This document shows, piece by piece, positions 17,661 through 25,494 of a DNA stretch of 32,742 nt. Below the pieces are notes generated by a model. The model made no database searches. It saw only the letters and a list, made by a program, of their open reading frames with translations, and had not been told where the DNA came from. Each line of letters opens with the position of its first letter. Position 1 is the stretch's first letter. The stretch is from Gammaproteobacteria bacterium (GTDB lineage Bacteria; Pseudomonadota; Gammaproteobacteria; GCA-001735895). The position numbers were made by a program, and so were the translations under genes. The stretch covers positions 1 through 32,742 of the forward strand of contig JAOTXY010000034.1 in NCBI GenBank assembly GCA_029862125.1, written 5' to 3'.

Positions 17661-17706
17661 AACGTCCCAGAAGTGGATATGAATTCGCGATTTGAAAATA
17701 ATTCAC

Positions 17707-17742
17707 AATCAAGCAGGGCGTTAAGCTTGTTAAGGCTTGATT
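17707..17742. promoter_or_regulatory. Inverted repeat upstream of the glycine-zipper gene, possible operator
   Basis: AATCAAGC (17707-17714) and GCTTGATT (17735-17742) are exact inverted complements 20 bases apart. A partly symmetric TTAAGCTTGTTAA lies between them. The repeat ends 52 bp before the ATG of the glycine-zipper gene, where a regulator site could sit. No regulator can be named from this. Confidence 0.35.
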
Positions 17743-17794
17743 CAGTTAGTTCCGCCTATATTGCCGGTCATACTCTTAAATGAAGGAGACAGGC

Positions 17795-18361
17795 ATGAAA
17801 ACTCTGAAAACTACCGTTGCTGTTGCAATTCTGGTATTCGCCGGCTCAGTCAGCGCGGGCCATAAAAATCACGGCCAAGAGCAGTATGGCGATAGCCCCC
17901 GACAGGATCTTTTCGAATATGCGAAAGTCGTAGACGTGCGTCCGATCTACCGTGAAGTGCAGGTATCCAGGCCAGTGCGCGAGTGCTGGGAAGAGCCGGT
18001 ATATCACACCCGTGATCATTACCCCAAATCAGCCGGAGGTATGCTTGCCGGTGGACTGATTGGCGGTATTGTTGGGCACCAGTTTGGTAAAGGAAGGGGT
18101 AATAAAGTTGCCACCGCTGTTGGAACACTCATCGGTGCGCAAATCGGTCACGATGCGGTCAACGGGCACTCGCAACAGCACGACACTACGGTTGTCGGTT
18201 ACGAGGAGCACTGCAAGACCCGGCACCAGGTGAGCTACGAGGAAGTCGTCGATGCTTACGACGTGACCTATAAATATCGTGGCAGGAAATATCACGTCGA
18301 AATGCCCTATGATCCTGGTAAGCGGATAAAAATGCGCATTCAAATTACGCCTGTGATCTAA
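17795..18361 (+). CDS. Glycine-zipper 2TM domain envelope protein
   Basis: The 188-residue product has a signal peptide (MKTLKT, hydrophobic core, SVSAG around residue 22), so it should be exported. There is no lipobox cysteine. Residues about 79-123 form a glycine zipper of the Rick_17kDa_Anti/SlyB type (GGMLAGGLIGGIVGHQFGKG, then VATAVGTLIGAQIG). The flanks AKVVDVRPIYREVQV and VTYKYRGRKYHVEMPYDPG are typical of a widespread proteobacterial family of unknown function. C64 and C140 could form a disulfide. The ATG at 17795 has a strong GGAG site. An earlier in-frame ATG at 17780 overlaps that site and is unlikely. It lies 29 bp before the PhoP-type regulator, probably in one operon. Confidence 0.85.
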   Translation: MKTLKTTVAVAILVFAGSVSAGHKNHGQEQYGDSPRQDLFEYAKVVDVRPIYREVQVSRPVRECWEEPVYHTRDHYPKSAGGMLAGGLIGGIVGHQFGKGRGNKVATAVGTLIGAQIGHDAVNGHSQQHDTTVVGYEEHCKTRHQVSYEEVVDAYDVTYKYRGRKYHVEMPYDPGKRIKMRIQITPVI

Positions 18362-18390
18362 TATTTATAACGAGGTATGCGAGAAATCCT

Positions 18391-19077
18391 ATGCGAGCAA
18401 TAGTCATAGAAGACGATGTCGATATCCAGCAGCAAATTGTCACACGTTTGAAATCCGAGGGCTTTGCGGTCGATAGCGCTGACAATGGTGCCGAGGGCCT
18501 TTACCTGGTCCAGGAATATCCAGCGGATGTTGCCATTATTGACCTGGGTCTACCCAAAATGTCCGGGCTTGAAGTGATTAACCAGATCCGCGACCAGGCC
18601 AACAAAATTCCAATCCTGATCCTGACTGCCAGGGGTCGCTGGCAGGACAAGGTAGAGGGACTTGATGCAGGTGCCGATGATTACCTGGTCAAGCCTTTCC
18701 ACCACGAGGAAATGATGGCGCGGATTCGTGTACTGATCAGGCGTGCTTCCGGATGGTCGGATTCACGCATTGTGTGTTCACCGGTCATCCTCGATACCGC
18801 GGCCCAGCGCATCTATGTCGATGAGCGTGAACTGGATTTAACGGCGTACGAGTATAAGGTGCTGGAATACCTGATGCTGCATGCCGGAGAAGTGATCTCG
18901 AAGACGGTTTTAACCGAGCATTTATATGATGATGAATCGGACAATGACAGTAATGTCATTGAAGTGTTTATTCGACGTTTACGTCAGAAACTGGATCCTG
19001 ACGAGAGCTTAAAGCCGATTGAAACCCTGCGTGGCCGAGGCTATCGTTTTACGCTGCAGCGTGCGGAGCAGACCTAG
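18391..19077 (+). CDS. phoP: OmpR/PhoP-family response regulator
   Basis: This 228-residue DNA-binding regulator has a receiver domain (about 1-115) with acidic pocket E7-D8-D9, phospho-acceptor D51 (IIDLGLPKMSG), T79 and K101 (DDYLVKPF). A winged-helix output domain follows (about 128-225), with LDLTAYEYKVLEYLM, ESDNDSNVIEVFIRRLRQKL and ETLRGRGYRFT. The run PILILTARGRWQDKVEGL resembles Pseudomonas PhoP strongly, and the paired kinase is PhoQ-like. Assignment to PhoP rather than another OmpR member rests on that resemblance. Its stop at 19077 is followed 4 bp later by a 302-bp structured element that separates it from the kinase gene. Confidence 0.88.
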   Translation: MRAIVIEDDVDIQQQIVTRLKSEGFAVDSADNGAEGLYLVQEYPADVAIIDLGLPKMSGLEVINQIRDQANKIPILILTARGRWQDKVEGLDAGADDYLVKPFHHEEMMARIRVLIRRASGWSDSRIVCSPVILDTAAQRIYVDERELDLTAYEYKVLEYLMLHAGEVISKTVLTEHLYDDESDNDSNVIEVFIRRLRQKLDPDESLKPIETLRGRGYRFTLQRAEQT

Positions 19078-19081
19078 ACTG

Positions 19082-19383
19082 GTGCTCTTTCAACATTATA
19101 ATTGCGAGTTCAGTAAGCTTGTCAACGTTCACGGCAAGGCACGCCTCGCAGATAATGGCCACACCCTTGTCAAGAGGCGCAACGCAGTCCGTGGGCGTTG
19201 ACAAGCTTATCCGAAGGGGCGTCCCTGTGCTGTCCCGCAACCGCGTTGCAGTGCTCGACAAGGGAAGACCCAAAGCATTCGCTTCGCTCATGGGGCCAGC
19301 TTTGGCCCATGCGCTTCGCACTGCACTTTGTTGCGAAACAGCACAGGGACGCTGAATCCGTAATTATAATGTTGAAAGAGCAC
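19082..19383. mobile_element. MITE-like non-coding element with perfect 22-bp terminal inverted repeats
   Basis: The ends 19082-19103 and 19362-19383 are perfect 22-bp inverted complements. Two further stem-loops fill the interior. Arm A pairs 19114-19134 with 19189-19209: 14 perfect base pairs, two T-G positions, then five more pairs. A CGCCTC/GAGGCG stem lies inside it at 19142-19147 and 19174-19179. Arm B pairs 19219-19241 with 19330-19352, including a 15-bp perfect stretch. It continues inward with an 8-bp stem (19247-19254 with 19318-19325) and a capped hairpin at 19289-19311. The whole 302 bp can therefore fold as a three-way junction. No transposase is present, the short open frames inside look like by-products of the repeats, and I see no clear target-site duplication. 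It accounts for nearly all of the 310 bp between the regulator and kinase genes. Confidence 0.75.
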
Positions 19384-19387
19384 TAAG

Positions 19388-20734
19388 GTGAAATCGATCA
19401 AATCCAGGCTGACACTGGTATCGATGGTGGTGCTGGTAGTATTCATGGTGCTCACTGCGATTGCGCTCGAGCGTGCCGTCGTAAAGCGCGCCCTACAGGC
19501 GGAGGAAGATGGGCTGCAACTGCTGATATACAGCCTGTTGGCCGCGGTCGATCAGGATAGCCGGGGTCTCAGTATTACCGTATCTGAAGATCGTCTGTTT
19601 GAACCGGGCCTGGTGATTCGAAATTCGGGGCTGTACGCGCTTTTGTACAACCGGTATAAACGGGAAATCTGGCGTTCCGAGTCGATTACCGTCAGTTTCC
19701 CGGCAATCGGCGGGATAGATCCCGGGGAATGGGATTTTCAAACAGTAGAACATCTTGCCACACCTTACTTTCGCCTCGGATTTTCACTGCAGTGGCCGGA
19801 CGTCAACAACCAGCTGCAACGCTATGAAGTGGTTATCTGGCGTAACGCGGTCGATTATTTCGAACAGCTCAACCGGTTCAGGCAAACGCTATGGGCCTGG
19901 CTGATCGTAACCACGATTCTGCTGTTGGTCATTATGTATCTTGTTACCCGCTGGAGCCTGCGACCACTGCAGCAAATCGGACTCGAAGTTAAGGCCATCG
20001 AGGATCAAAAGCAGTCAGGATTCGAGCAGGATTATCCCGCTGAGATCGCTCCGCTAACCGAAAACCTGAATATCCTGTTGAAACGGGAACAATACCAGCG
20101 CCAGCGTTATCGCAATGCGATGGATGATCTTGCCCATAGTCTGAAAACACCGCTCGCGGTATTGACCGGCTTGAGTGATCAGGATGCTATCGATCAGGCA
20201 CATATCGAGATCCTGCGCGATCAAACCGAGCGCATGAACCAGATTGTTTCTTACCAACTGCAAAAAACAACCGGGTCGTCAGATATTCGCATTAGCAAAC
20301 CGGTTGACCTGATCAAGATTGTCGACAAGCTCCTGTCTGCGCTGGAAAAGGTTTACCAGGAAAAAGGGATCGTTGTCGAACGCGACCTGCCTGCTCAAAT
20401 ACTGCTGCGTATGGATGAAGGGGATTGCCTCGAAGTAGTCGGGAATTTACTGGATAACGCCTTCAAATATGGCAAAAAAAGAATCTTGATCGAAGCCAGC
20501 ACAAGCGAGTCCAGGTCGATGACACTGGCAATTGAAGATGATGGCGATGGCTTGCCCGGGGAAGAAATACAACAGATTCTGAATCGAGGTACGCGTCTTG
20601 ACCAGGCCACGGAAGGGCAGGGCATAGGACTGGCGGTGGTCGCTGATATTGTCGAGTCTTACAATATTGAGTTGAATTTCAGCGCCGCAAAATTAGGTGG
20701 CTTGAGGAGCAGTCTCGGATTCCAGACGATCTGA
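19388..20734 (+). CDS. phoQ: PhoQ-like sensor histidine kinase
   Basis: This 448-residue inner-membrane kinase should phosphorylate the regulator encoded upstream. It has a membrane segment at about 8-28, a periplasmic sensor region of about 140 residues, a second membrane segment at about 168-190 and a HAMP linker. The H-box reads DDLAHSLKTPLAVLTGL (phospho-acceptor H250), which matches the PhoQ-type HSLKTP rather than the usual HELRTP. ATP-binding boxes follow: N-box VVGNLLDNAFKYGKK, G1 IEDDGDGLPGEE and G2 GQGIGLAVVADIVE. The start is GTG at 19388, four bases after the inserted element, with no strong ribosome site between. GAAAGAG within the element's end is the nearest purine-rich stretch. 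The ligand cannot be read from sequence. Confidence 0.85.
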   Translation: MKSIKSRLTLVSMVVLVVFMVLTAIALERAVVKRALQAEEDGLQLLIYSLLAAVDQDSRGLSITVSEDRLFEPGLVIRNSGLYALLYNRYKREIWRSESITVSFPAIGGIDPGEWDFQTVEHLATPYFRLGFSLQWPDVNNQLQRYEVVIWRNAVDYFEQLNRFRQTLWAWLIVTTILLLVIMYLVTRWSLRPLQQIGLEVKAIEDQKQSGFEQDYPAEIAPLTENLNILLKREQYQRQRYRNAMDDLAHSLKTPLAVLTGLSDQDAIDQAHIEILRDQTERMNQIVSYQLQKTTGSSDIRISKPVDLIKIVDKLLSALEKVYQEKGIVVERDLPAQILLRMDEGDCLEVVGNLLDNAFKYGKKRILIEASTSESRSMTLAIEDDGDGLPGEEIQQILNRGTRLDQATEGQGIGLAVVADIVESYNIELNFSAAKLGGLRSSLGFQTI

Positions 20735-20739
20735 CCGGA

Positions 20740-20868
20740 TCAGACGTTTAGCGACAGCCAGAGGCCGTAAAGCATTACCAGGGCTCCGGGAATATAGATG
20801 AGCCGGTCCCAGATATGAAACCAGAGGTTCATGTTTTTATTGTCCAGGCGATAGACCTGCCTTTGCAT
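20740..20868 (-). CDS. Small single-pass membrane protein, 42 residues (unrecognised)
   Basis: From an ATG at 20868 this frame encodes 42 residues starting MQRQVYRLDNKNMNLWF and ending in a hydrophobic stretch (IPGALVMLYGLWLSL) before the TGA. A good GGGAGA ribosome site lies 9 bases before the ATG. It begins 38 bp after the stop of the zinc-ribbon gene on the same strand, and its end nearly meets the convergent kinase gene. One membrane segment with an N-terminal basic and aromatic region is the only visible property. I do not recognise a family. Because it is so short, coding status rests on the ribosome site and the placement. Confidence 0.45.
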   Translation of the reverse strand: MQRQVYRLDNKNMNLWFHIWDRLIYIPGALVMLYGLWLSLNV

Positions 20869-20906
20869 CGATGCTCTCCCGAAACGGGCTTAATCGTTAC
20901 CCGCGC

Positions 20907-21107
20907 TTATACCATCAGATAGCGTTTCGTATCCGCAGCAGGTGCTTCAAAAGACTCGTTCGACTCGTTGCTGGCGGCTTCAAAAACCGGTTCCGATGAA
21001 ACGTGCTCGCTGACGCAAATACTGCAGCGATAAAAGGTGACCTGGCTTCTCGCATTAGCGGTTTCATCGGTAACAAACATCTGAGATTTGCAGTTGGGGC
21101 ACTTCAT
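20907..21107 (-). CDS. Small zinc-ribbon protein, 66 residues
   Basis: The product has two cysteine pairs, CPNC (C3, C6) and CSIC (C28, C31), spaced as in a zinc ribbon. An acidic, serine-rich and probably unfolded tail follows, ending TKRYLMV. It is likely a cytoplasmic zinc-binding protein, and no specific role can be assigned. The ATG at 21107 has a modest GGGA site. It precedes the 42-residue membrane gene and may be co-transcribed with it. About 200 bp of AT-rich DNA without a recognisable feature separates it from the purD stop. Confidence 0.6.
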   Translation of the reverse strand: MKCPNCKSQMFVTDETANARSQVTFYRCSICVSEHVSSEPVFEAASNESNESFEAPAADTKRYLMV

Positions 21108-21307
21108 ATGGCGGATCCCGGTTGAGGTTCACGGTAGTATAGCCATAAAATATTAAATCACAATATCTTGCGGTATTTATTATTTAAACATACAATATGT
21201 AGTGGTTGTGTCGATTTCACAGGGACGTGATTTTTTTAGTTAGTTGTCAGTAAATTACACCAACAAGTTCAGAAATCACTTCACGAAACGTTGTTAACCG
21301 GGGCACA

Positions 21308-22579
21308 TTAAAGCGCCTTGAATCCGATATCGGTGCGAAAATATGCCGATTCCCAGTCGATTTTGTTAACCAGTTGGTATGCGCATTGCTGGGCGCTACG
21401 GATGTCATCTCCGAGGCCGACCGCGCAAAGTACACGACCCCCGTCCGATAAAATATTACCGCTGGCATCGGTTCGGGTTCCGGCATGGAAAACCTTGGCT
21501 GTTGGCGATTCCGGGGGTATGTCTTTTATTAAATCCCCCTTGTCATAACTATCGGGATAGCCATTCGCAGCCATCACAACACCCAGGCTTGCGCGTTCAT
21601 CCCATTGCGTTGATTTGGTATCGAGTTCTCCGCTGCAGGCGGCAAGGCAAAGTTCGACCAGGTCGGATTTCAATCGCATCATGATGGGTTGTGTTTCAGG
21701 ATCCCCGAAACGACAATTGTATTCGACTACCCGCGCAATTCCGTCAGCCCCGATCATCAATCCCGCGTACAGAAATCCGCGGTAGCGGTTGCCCTCGGAA
21801 TTCATACCACGCACCGTGGGTAATATAATGTCCTGCATCACCTGGGCTTCAATTTCGGCGTTGACTACCGGGGCCGGGGAGTAGGCACCCATACCACCGG
21901 TATTGGGCCCAAGATCACCATTGTCACGTGCCTTGTGATCCTGTGAACTCGCCATGGGCAAAACCTGCTCGCCATCGACGATGCAGATATAGCTTGCTTC
22001 TTCACCTGGCATGAATTCTTCGATTACGACGCGGTGGCCGGCTTCGCCAAACCGGTTTCCCGACAGCATATCCCTGATAGCAGACTCTGCCTCGGTTTGA
22101 GTCTGGGCGACGATCACCCCTTTGCCGGCGGCAAGGCCGTCTGCCTTGATTACGATCGGACTGCCCTGGGTTGCGCTATATGCACAGGCTGCGTCGACAT
22201 CGGTAAAACTCCGATAGGCGGCGCTCGGGATCTTGTGGCGAGCGAGAAAATCCTTGGTAAAGGTCTTTGAGCCCTCCAGTTGAGCAGCCCCGGCACTGGG
22301 ACCGAAAATTGTCTGCCCCTCTGATTCAAAGCGGTCGACGATACCGGCAACCAGCGGTGCCTCGGGACCGACAATGGTGAGTTCAATATCATTGCTGACG
22401 GCGAATTCAAGCAGGCCGTCAATATCTTCGGCGCCAATATCAACGTTTTTAACACCCTGTTCCAACCCGGTACCCGCATTTCCGGGCGCGATATATACCT
22501 GCTCCACTTGCGTTGATTTTGCTGCTTTCCAGGCCAGTGCGTGTTCTCTGCCGCCACCACCAACGATTAACACTTTCAT
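21308..22579 (-). CDS. purD: Phosphoribosylamine-glycine ligase
   Basis: PurD joins glycine to phosphoribosylamine with ATP, the second step of purine synthesis. The product from the ATG at 22579 is 423 residues, the family length, and begins MKVLIVGGGGREHALAWK as expected. Further landmarks are FGPSAGAAQLEGSKTFTKDF, IVIKADGLAAGKGVIVA (ATP-grasp), EASYICIVDGEQVLPMASSQDHKA (in two adjoining parts), GPNTGGMGAYSPAP and EYNCRFGDPETQ. The open frame runs upstream to 22675, but that extension overlaps purH and is not part of the protein. It is the last gene of the fis-purH-purD arrangement and starts 16 bp after purH ends. Confidence 0.97.
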   Translation of the reverse strand: MKVLIVGGGGREHALAWKAAKSTQVEQVYIAPGNAGTGLEQGVKNVDIGAEDIDGLLEFAVSNDIELTIVGPEAPLVAGIVDRFESEGQTIFGPSAGAAQLEGSKTFTKDFLARHKIPSAAYRSFTDVDAACAYSATQGSPIVIKADGLAAGKGVIVAQTQTEAESAIRDMLSGNRFGEAGHRVVIEEFMPGEEASYICIVDGEQVLPMASSQDHKARDNGDLGPNTGGMGAYSPAPVVNAEIEAQVMQDIILPTVRGMNSEGNRYRGFLYAGLMIGADGIARVVEYNCRFGDPETQPIMMRLKSDLVELCLAACSGELDTKSTQWDERASLGVVMAANGYPDSYDKGDLIKDIPPESPTAKVFHAGTRTDASGNILSDGGRVLCAVGLGDDIRSAQQCAYQLVNKIDWESAYFRTDIGFKAL

Positions 22580-22595
22580 CGGGTCGTAACCATTA

Positions 22596-24152
22596 CTAGT
22601 GTCGAAAATGCCGCATTCCGGTAAATACCATGGCCATGCCATGTTCGTTTGCGGCCGCGATAACCTCATCGTCACGCATCGACCCGCCGGGTTGGATTAC
22701 CGCGCGAATACCGACATCGTTAGCCGCATCGATACCATCGCGAAACGGGAAGAATGCGTCCGATGCCATGACCGAACCAGCCACTTCGAGGTCGGCGTGC
22801 CCGGCCTTGATGGCCGCGATACGGGCGCTGTTAATACGCGACATTTGTCCAGCACCCACACCGATGGTTCGCTGGTTGCGTGCATAAATTATGGCGTTCG
22901 ATTTGACAAACTTGGCGACCTTCCAGGCAAATACCATGTCCTGCATTTGCGGGTCATCCGGTTTGATCTCGCTTACCACTTCGAGACCCTGGTAGAGCGC
23001 CTGGTCGGCGTCCTGCACCAATATGCCGCCGTTAACGTGTTTATAATCAAACCGAGTTGCCGCTGTATCCCATTGCCCGCAGCTGAGCAGGCGCACGTTT
23101 TCCTTGTTTGCGACCACCTTGATTGCATCGTCCTCTACCTCGGGAGCGATAATAACTTCAACGAATTGCTTTTCGACTATTGCCTCCGCGGTGCTCGCGT
23201 CGAGAGGGCGGTTAAAGGCTATGATGCCGCCGAAGGCGGATTCCGTATCGGTGCTGAAAGCATTCTGGTAGGCATCGTGGATATTGTCCGCCAACGCGAC
23301 ACCGCAGGGATTGGCATGCTTGACGATAACGCAGCACGGTGTTTCGAACTGCTTGACGCACTCGAGTGCAGCATCGGTATCGGCAATGTTGTTAAATGAA
23401 AGCGATTTGCCCTGGATCTGTTGGGCGCTCGCAACACTGGGCTCCCGATTTTCGTGCGCGACGTAGAAGGCCGCGGACTGGTGAGGGTTTTCCCCGTAGC
23501 GCATCGACTGGGCATGTTGAAACTGCAGGTTTAAGGTACGCGGAAACGCCTGCTCTTCAGGCGACTGGACCATATGACCAAAGTAATTGGCAATCGCGCC
23601 ATCATATTGGGCGGTATGTTCGTAAGCCTTGATAGCGAGCGAAAAACGCGTCTTATCGCTGACTTCGCCGTTAGCCTCCATTTCGTGCAGGAGCAATGTG
23701 TAATCTTCCGGGTCAACCACGATCGTAACGCTGGCATGATTTTTGGCTGCCGCGCGCACCATTGCGGGGCCGCCAATATCAATATTTTCGATCGCGTCTT
23801 CAACACTGCAATCGGGTTTGGCTACGGTTTGCTGAAAAGGGTAGAGATTGATCACGACCAGGTCGATGGGGACGATGTCGTGTTCCTGCATGACCGCATC
23901 GTCGATTCCCCGGCGTCCAAGAATGCCACCGTGAACCCTGGGGTGCAGGGTTTTGACACGACCTGCCATCATTTCGGGGAAACCGGTGTAGTCGGAAATC
24001 TCGGTAACCGCGATTCCCTGCTCGGCGATCATTTTGGCGGTGCCACCGGTGGAAAGCAGATCGACACCTTTATCATGAAGATTCTGAGCCAGTTCGATGA
24101 TGCCGGTTTTGTCTGAGACGCTGATCAGTGCGCGGCGAATAGCTTGGGGCAT
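22596..24152 (-). CDS. purH: Bifunctional AICAR formyltransferase / IMP cyclohydrolase
   Basis: PurH carries out the last two steps of IMP synthesis. The 518-residue product has the N-terminal cyclohydrolase ([51 protein letters not shown]) and the C-terminal transformylase. The latter shows [33 protein letters not shown] with the catalytic lysine-histidine pair, [13 protein letters not shown], and a conserved end with [14 protein letters not shown] and [12 protein letters not shown]. It lies 60 bp after fis and 16 bp before purD, all on the minus strand. I see no separate promoter or purine-responsive leader in the 60-bp gap. Confidence 0.97.
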   Translation of the reverse strand: MPQAIRRALISVSDKTGIIELAQNLHDKGVDLLSTGGTAKMIAEQGIAVTEISDYTGFPEMMAGRVKTLHPRVHGGILGRRGIDDAVMQEHDIVPIDLVVINLYPFQQTVAKPDCSVEDAIENIDIGGPAMVRAAAKNHASVTIVVDPEDYTLLLHEMEANGEVSDKTRFSLAIKAYEHTAQYDGAIANYFGHMVQSPEEQAFPRTLNLQFQHAQSMRYGENPHQSAAFYVAHENREPSVASAQQIQGKSLSFNNIADTDAALECVKQFETPCCVIVKHANPCGVALADNIHDAYQNAFSTDTESAFGGIIAFNRPLDASTAEAIVEKQFVEVIIAPEVEDDAIKVVANKENVRLLSCGQWDTAATRFDYKHVNGGILVQDADQALYQGLEVVSEIKPDDPQMQDMVFAWKVAKFVKSNAIIYARNQRTIGVGAGQMSRINSARIAAIKAGHADLEVAGSVMASDAFFPFRDGIDAANDVGIRAVIQPGGSMRDDEVIAAANEHGMAMVFTGMRHFRH

Positions 24153-24212
24153 ATTGGGTCCGTAGCGGTACTTAAAGAGACGGCATTATATCTGATCGAG
24201 AATCCGTCAGTA

Positions 24213-24497
24213 TTAATGTTCGATATGGTATTGCTTAAGTTTCTTACGTAAAGTGCCGCGGTTGATGCCAAGACAGGAGGCAGTTCTGGACTGGTTGTTA
24301 TCACAATGTCGAAGCACGGTTTTGAGCATCGGTTGTTCGATTTCGGAAATCACGGTGTCGAACAGGTTGCAGGGCAGCTCACCGTCAAGATCGTTAAGAT
24401 ATTTACGTATCGCCCTTTCTACCGACTGCTGCAATAAGCTTGTATTTTTCTTTTTTATCACACTCACTAACCACGTTGCGCCGTGGGCTATCTTCAT
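24213..24497 (-). CDS. fis: DNA-binding protein Fis
   Basis: Fis bends DNA and shapes the nucleoid. It also activates rRNA and many growth genes. The 94-residue product carries the family core EIEQPMLKTVLRHCDNNQSR and the C-terminal helix-turn-helix NQSRTASCLGINRGTLRKKLKQY (about 68-90, written in overlapping parts), nearly identical to the E. coli recognition helix. The N-terminal segment (about 1-20) is unlike E. coli Fis, as is common outside enterics. Its ATG overlaps the dusB stop by 4 bp (ATGA), so its translation is coupled to dusB. The dusB-fis pairing is the standard gammaproteobacterial arrangement. Confidence 0.95.
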   Translation of the reverse strand: MKIAHGATWLVSVIKKKNTSLLQQSVERAIRKYLNDLDGELPCNLFDTVISEIEQPMLKTVLRHCDNNQSRTASCLGINRGTLRKKLKQYHIEH

Positions 24498-25489
24498 GAT
24501 GCCCTGTCATAGCTCTTCAGGTAGCAGTCGTTTAAGTAAGCTTCGATCGTTTCCAGCTGCTGCGCCGATGTACGTGCCTGCATTAGCAGGGGCTTGACGA
24601 TGTAATAGTTCTTTTTGTTGCCAAGCTGCCAATTAATATGCTTACGCGCGATCTGCACCCCCTGGTGCTCACCGTAAAACACATGCAGATTCTGTAAATG
24701 GTTAATTAACCATTTCTGTTTTAATTCGTCCGGTGGTTCTTCGGGCTCGTTGCCGGTGCTCAGATAGTGTTCAATCTGGCCAAATATCCACGGACGTTGC
24801 TGCGCAATACGGCCGACCATAATAGCATCAGCAGCTGTGAAGTCCATGACCATTTGTGCTTTTTTCGCGGAATCGATGTCGCCATTTGCGATTATCGGAA
24901 TTCGAACATTCCTTTTGACCTGTCGAATTGTCTCGTACTCGGCTGAGCCCAGGTACTTGTCTTCGCGTGTGCGCCCGTGAATGGTCAGTGCCTGGATTCC
25001 GCAGGTCTCGGCAAGGCCTGAGACTTCAATCGCGTTGCGCTTATCTCGCGACCAGCCGGTGCGGATCTTGAGCGTTACCGGTACCGAAACCGCGTTCACA
25101 ACCGCGCGTAAAATAGATTCGACCAGCCCGGTATCCTTCAGCAAGGCAGAACCTGCATCGACCTTGCATACCTTCTTCGCCGGGCAGCCCATGTTGATAT
25201 CAATGATCTGGGCACCGTGTTCGACATTGTAGATCGCGGCCTCCGCCATCATTTCCGGGATGCCCCCGGCAATCTGAACCACGATTGGACCGGGTTCACC
25301 CTCGTGGTCCATTCGTAACCGGGTTTTACGGCTGTTACGCAGGTCGGGACGACTGCTTATCATTTCGGATACGGTCATCCCGGCACCGAGCCGTCGACAC
25401 ATTTGACGGAAGGGACGATCGGTGACCCCGGCCATGGGCGCCAGCACCAGGCGGTTATCGAATTTATATGGACCTATCGCAAATGGCAT
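24494..25489 (-). CDS. dusB: tRNA-dihydrouridine synthase B
   Basis: DusB is an FMN enzyme that reduces uridine to dihydrouridine in the tRNA D-loop (U17 in E. coli). The 331-residue product shows the TIM-barrel FMN site LAPMAGVTDRPFRQ and the catalytic cysteine C102 in DINMGCPAKKVCK. It also has VTLKIRTGW, TIHGRTRE, IIANGDID and MVGRIAQQRPWIF, followed by a helical tRNA-binding C-domain with RKHINWQL. It starts only 5 bp after the sulP stop, which leaves no room for its own promoter next to the start. It overlaps fis by 4 bp. Confidence 0.96.
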   Translation of the reverse strand: MPFAIGPYKFDNRLVLAPMAGVTDRPFRQMCRRLGAGMTVSEMISSRPDLRNSRKTRLRMDHEGEPGPIVVQIAGGIPEMMAEAAIYNVEHGAQIIDINMGCPAKKVCKVDAGSALLKDTGLVESILRAVVNAVSVPVTLKIRTGWSRDKRNAIEVSGLAETCGIQALTIHGRTREDKYLGSAEYETIRQVKRNVRIPIIANGDIDSAKKAQMVMDFTAADAIMVGRIAQQRPWIFGQIEHYLSTGNEPEEPPDELKQKWLINHLQNLHVFYGEHQGVQIARKHINWQLGNKKNYYIVKPLLMQARTSAQQLETIEAYLNDCYLKSYDRAS

Positions 25490-25494
25490 GAAAC

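Noticed and set aside
19119-19355. Open frames inside the 302-bp element, considered as a small transposase or toxin gene
   Set aside because: The frames are shorter than 100 codons, have no ribosome site, resemble no recognisable family, and read through inverted repeat arms, which keep frames open on both strands.
22599-23399. A 266-residue plus-strand ORF across purH
   Set aside because: It is antisense to a well recognised purH gene, contains no recognisable domain and has no ribosome site. It is a shadow frame.
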